Below, piece after piece: positions 4,556 through 6,245 of a DNA stretch of 6,245 nucleotides; position 1 is the stretch's first letter, and each line of letters starts with the position of its first letter. The notes below the pieces were generated by a model. The model was given only the letters and a program-made list of their open reading frames with translations, was not told where the DNA came from and did no database searches. A program made the translations under genes and the position numbers. The stretch lies in assembly GCA_016296165.1 (NCBI GenBank), contig JAEDJV010000144.1:1-6245 (forward strand). The letters are read 5' to 3'. The stretch is from Oscillospiraceae bacterium. Lineage in GTDB: Bacteria; Bacillota; Clostridia; Oscillospirales; Ruminococcaceae.

Positions 4556-6181
4556 ATGGCAAAGAATATTTGTTACGGTGAAGACGCAAGAAAAGCACTG
4601 CAGGCTGGTATCAACAAGCTTGCAGATACAGTAAAGATTACACTCGGACCTAAAGGCAGAAACGTAGTTCTCGACAAGAAATTCGGTGCTCCGCTTATCA
4701 CAAACGACGGTGTAACAATTGCAAAGGAAATTGAACTCGAAGACGCTTTTGAAAACATGGGTGCACAGCTTGTTAAGGAAGTTGCTACAAAAACAAATGA
4801 CGCTGCCGGTGATGGTACAACAACAGCTACTCTTCTTGCACAGGCTCTTATTCGTGAAGGTATGAAGAATATCGCAGCAGGCGCTAACCCGATGATCGTA
4901 AGAAAGGGTATCTCAAAAGCTGTTGATGCAGCAGTTACAGCTATTGTAAATAATTCAAAGGCTGTTGAAGGTACAGACGATATCGCAAGAGTTGCTACTA
5001 TATCTTCAGCTGATGAAACAGTTGGTAAGCTTATAGCAGAAGCAATGGAGAAGGTTACATCTGATGGTGTTATTACAATTGAAGAAAGCAAGACAGCTGA
5101 AACATACAGTGAAGTTGTTGAAGGTATGCAGTTTGACCGTGGCTATATTTCACCATACATGGCTACAGATACAGACAAGATGACAGCAGTTATCGATGAT
5201 GCATATATCCTCATTACAGACAAGAAGATTTCTTCAATTCAGGATATCCTTCCACTCCTTGAACAGATCGTTCAGGCTGGCAAGAAACTCGTTATCATTG
5301 CTGAAGATATAGAAGGTGAAGCTCTGACTACACTCGTACTCAACAAGCTCAGAGGAACATTTGTATGTGTAGGTGTAAAGGCTCCTGGCTTTGGCGACAG
5401 ACGTAAGGAAATGCTCAAGGATATCGCAATTCTCACAGGTGGTGAAGTAATTACTGATGAACTTGGTCTTGATCTCAAGGAAACAACTATTGCTCAGCTC
5501 GGCCGTGCAAGACAGGTTGTAGTTCAGAAGGAAAATACAATCATTGTTGACGGTGCGGGTTCAAGCGAAGATGTTAAGGAAAGACTTAATCAGATTAAGG
5601 CTCAGATTGAAACAACAACTTCTGATTTTGATAAAGAAAAGCTTCAGGAAAGAGTTGCTAAGCTTTCAGGCGGTGTTGCAGTAATCAAGGTTGGTGCTGC
5701 TACAGAAATCGAAATGAAGGAAAAGAAACTCAGAATTGAAGACGCTCTTGCCGCTACAAAGGCTGCTGTTGAAGAAGGTATCGTAGCAGGAGGCGGTACA
5801 GCTCTTATCAATGCTATGCCAGCAGTTGAAAAGCTTCTCCCTTCACTTGATGGTGACGAGAAGACAGGTGCAAAGATTGTTCTTAAGGCACTTGAAGAAC
5901 CTGTTCGTCAGATTGCTCTTAATGCAGGTCTTGAAGGCAGCGTAATCATTGATAAGATCAGACGTTCACGTAAGGTTGGTTATGGTTTTGACGCTTACAA
6001 TGAACAGTATGTTGATATGATCCCATCAGGTATCGTTGATCCTACTAAGGTTACACGTTCAGCTCTCCAGAACGCAGCTTCCGTTGCAGCTATGGTTCTT
6101 ACAACAGAGAGCCTCGTTGCTGATGTTAAGGAAGATATTCCTGCAGCTCCTGCAATGCCACAGGGCGGAATGGGCTTCTGA
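4556..6181 (+). CDS. groEL: Chaperonin GroEL (Hsp60)
   Basis: The ATP-driven tetradecameric folding chamber, partner of the GroES encoded just upstream. It is full length at 541 residues. Nucleotide-site features are present: TLGPKGRNV (29-37), Asp51 in TNDGVT, GDGTTT (85-90, Asp86) and the catalytic Asp396 in EDALAATKAAVEEGIVAGGG. These correspond to E. coli Asp52, Asp87 and Asp398. The C-terminal tail is short, ending MPQGGMGF with a single GGM unit instead of the long GGM repeat of E. coli. Start ATG 4556 has AAGGAG (4540-4545) 10 nt upstream. Expression is from the CIRCE-controlled promoter, and a strong terminator follows 19 nt after the stop codon. Codon use is highly biased, as in groES. 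No substitution or frameshift was noticed. Confidence 0.99.
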   Translation: MAKNICYGEDARKALQAGINKLADTVKITLGPKGRNVVLDKKFGAPLITNDGVTIAKEIELEDAFENMGAQLVKEVATKTNDAAGDGTTTATLLAQALIREGMKNIAAGANPMIVRKGISKAVDAAVTAIVNNSKAVEGTDDIARVATISSADETVGKLIAEAMEKVTSDGVITIEESKTAETYSEVVEGMQFDRGYISPYMATDTDKMTAVIDDAYILITDKKISSIQDILPLLEQIVQAGKKLVIIAEDIEGEALTTLVLNKLRGTFVCVGVKAPGFGDRRKEMLKDIAILTGGEVITDELGLDLKETTIAQLGRARQVVVQKENTIIVDGAGSSEDVKERLNQIKAQIETTTSDFDKEKLQERVAKLSGGVAVIKVGAATEIEMKEKKLRIEDALAATKAAVEEGIVAGGGTALINAMPAVEKLLPSLDGDEKTGAKIVLKALEEPVRQIALNAGLEGSVIIDKIRRSRKVGYGFDAYNEQYVDMIPSGIVDPTKVTRSALQNAASVAAMVLTTESLVADVKEDIPAAPAMPQGGMGF

Positions 6182-6200
6182 TTTTAGTATTAAAAATCAA

Positions 6201-6245
6201 AACACCCGCATTCACATTTTGAATGCGGGTGTTATTTTTTTTTTT
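6201..6245 (+). terminator. Intrinsic terminator of the groESL operon
   Basis: AACACCCGCATTC (6201-6213) pairs perfectly with GAATGCGGGTGTT (6221-6233) around a 7-nt loop. The 13-bp stem is followed by an A and then eleven T residues to the window end. It starts 19 nt after the groEL stop. The A-rich sequence on the left side (TAAAAATCAAAA) would give a moderate U-tract on the - strand too, so it may also work for a converging gene beyond the window. Confidence 0.96.

Noticed and set aside
4573..5091. A 172-codon open frame on the - strand inside groEL.
   Set aside because: It is a shadow of the biased groEL codons, with low-complexity Ser/Ala/Phe content and no ribosome binding site or family resemblance.
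1..6245. CRISPR arrays, tRNA or rRNA genes, and riboswitches.
   Set aside because: No regularly spaced repeats, cloverleaf sequences or recognisable riboswitch cores were seen on either strand.

Overview
The window reads as a low-to-moderate GC Firmicute (Bacillota) of the Clostridia, and gene content and codon use suggest a Ruminococcus-like organism. That taxonomic call is inference. The direct support is strong AAGGAGG-type ribosome binding sites, a perfect CIRCE operator ahead of groES-groEL, and Gram-positive style neighbours.

Layout: (1) Positions 1-232 hold the right-hand end of a decayed IS200/IS605-family element. About 25 recognisable N-terminal codons of tnpB run almost directly into a highly structured right-end segment that resembles an omega RNA (reRNA) scaffold and finishes in a G/C hairpin plus GTCAC. 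(2) Immediately downstream, on the + strand, is a two-gene unit for modifying the translation machinery: a tRNA1(Val) adenine-N6 methyltransferase (trmN6/yabB type) and the 16S rRNA 2'-O-methyltransferase rsmI. The genes are 4 nt apart and the rsmI ribosome binding site lies inside the end of the first gene. (3) Converging on them from the - strand is a second two-gene unit: an OmpR/PhoB-type response regulator followed 24 nt later by a membrane-anchored HtrA/DegP-type serine protease with one PDZ domain. A long hairpin that begins inside the rsmI coding end separates the convergent units. (4) A 354-bp AT-rich intergenic region carries divergent promoters: a putative one for the regulator (with a 12-bp direct repeat over its -35 region) and the CIRCE-controlled groESL promoter. 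(5) groES and groEL fill the rest, ending at a strong intrinsic terminator at the window edge.

Functionally, the right half is a protein-quality-control neighbourhood: an envelope protease with its probable regulator next to the HrcA/CIRCE-controlled chaperonin. The left half is RNA modification with an insertion-sequence scar on its 5' leader.

No wholly new multi-gene system is visible. The most interesting material is the tnpB-deleted element that keeps an apparently intact omega RNA end, its position directly abutting the methyltransferase translation start, and a 26-nt partial copy of part of it in the regulator/groESL intergenic region.
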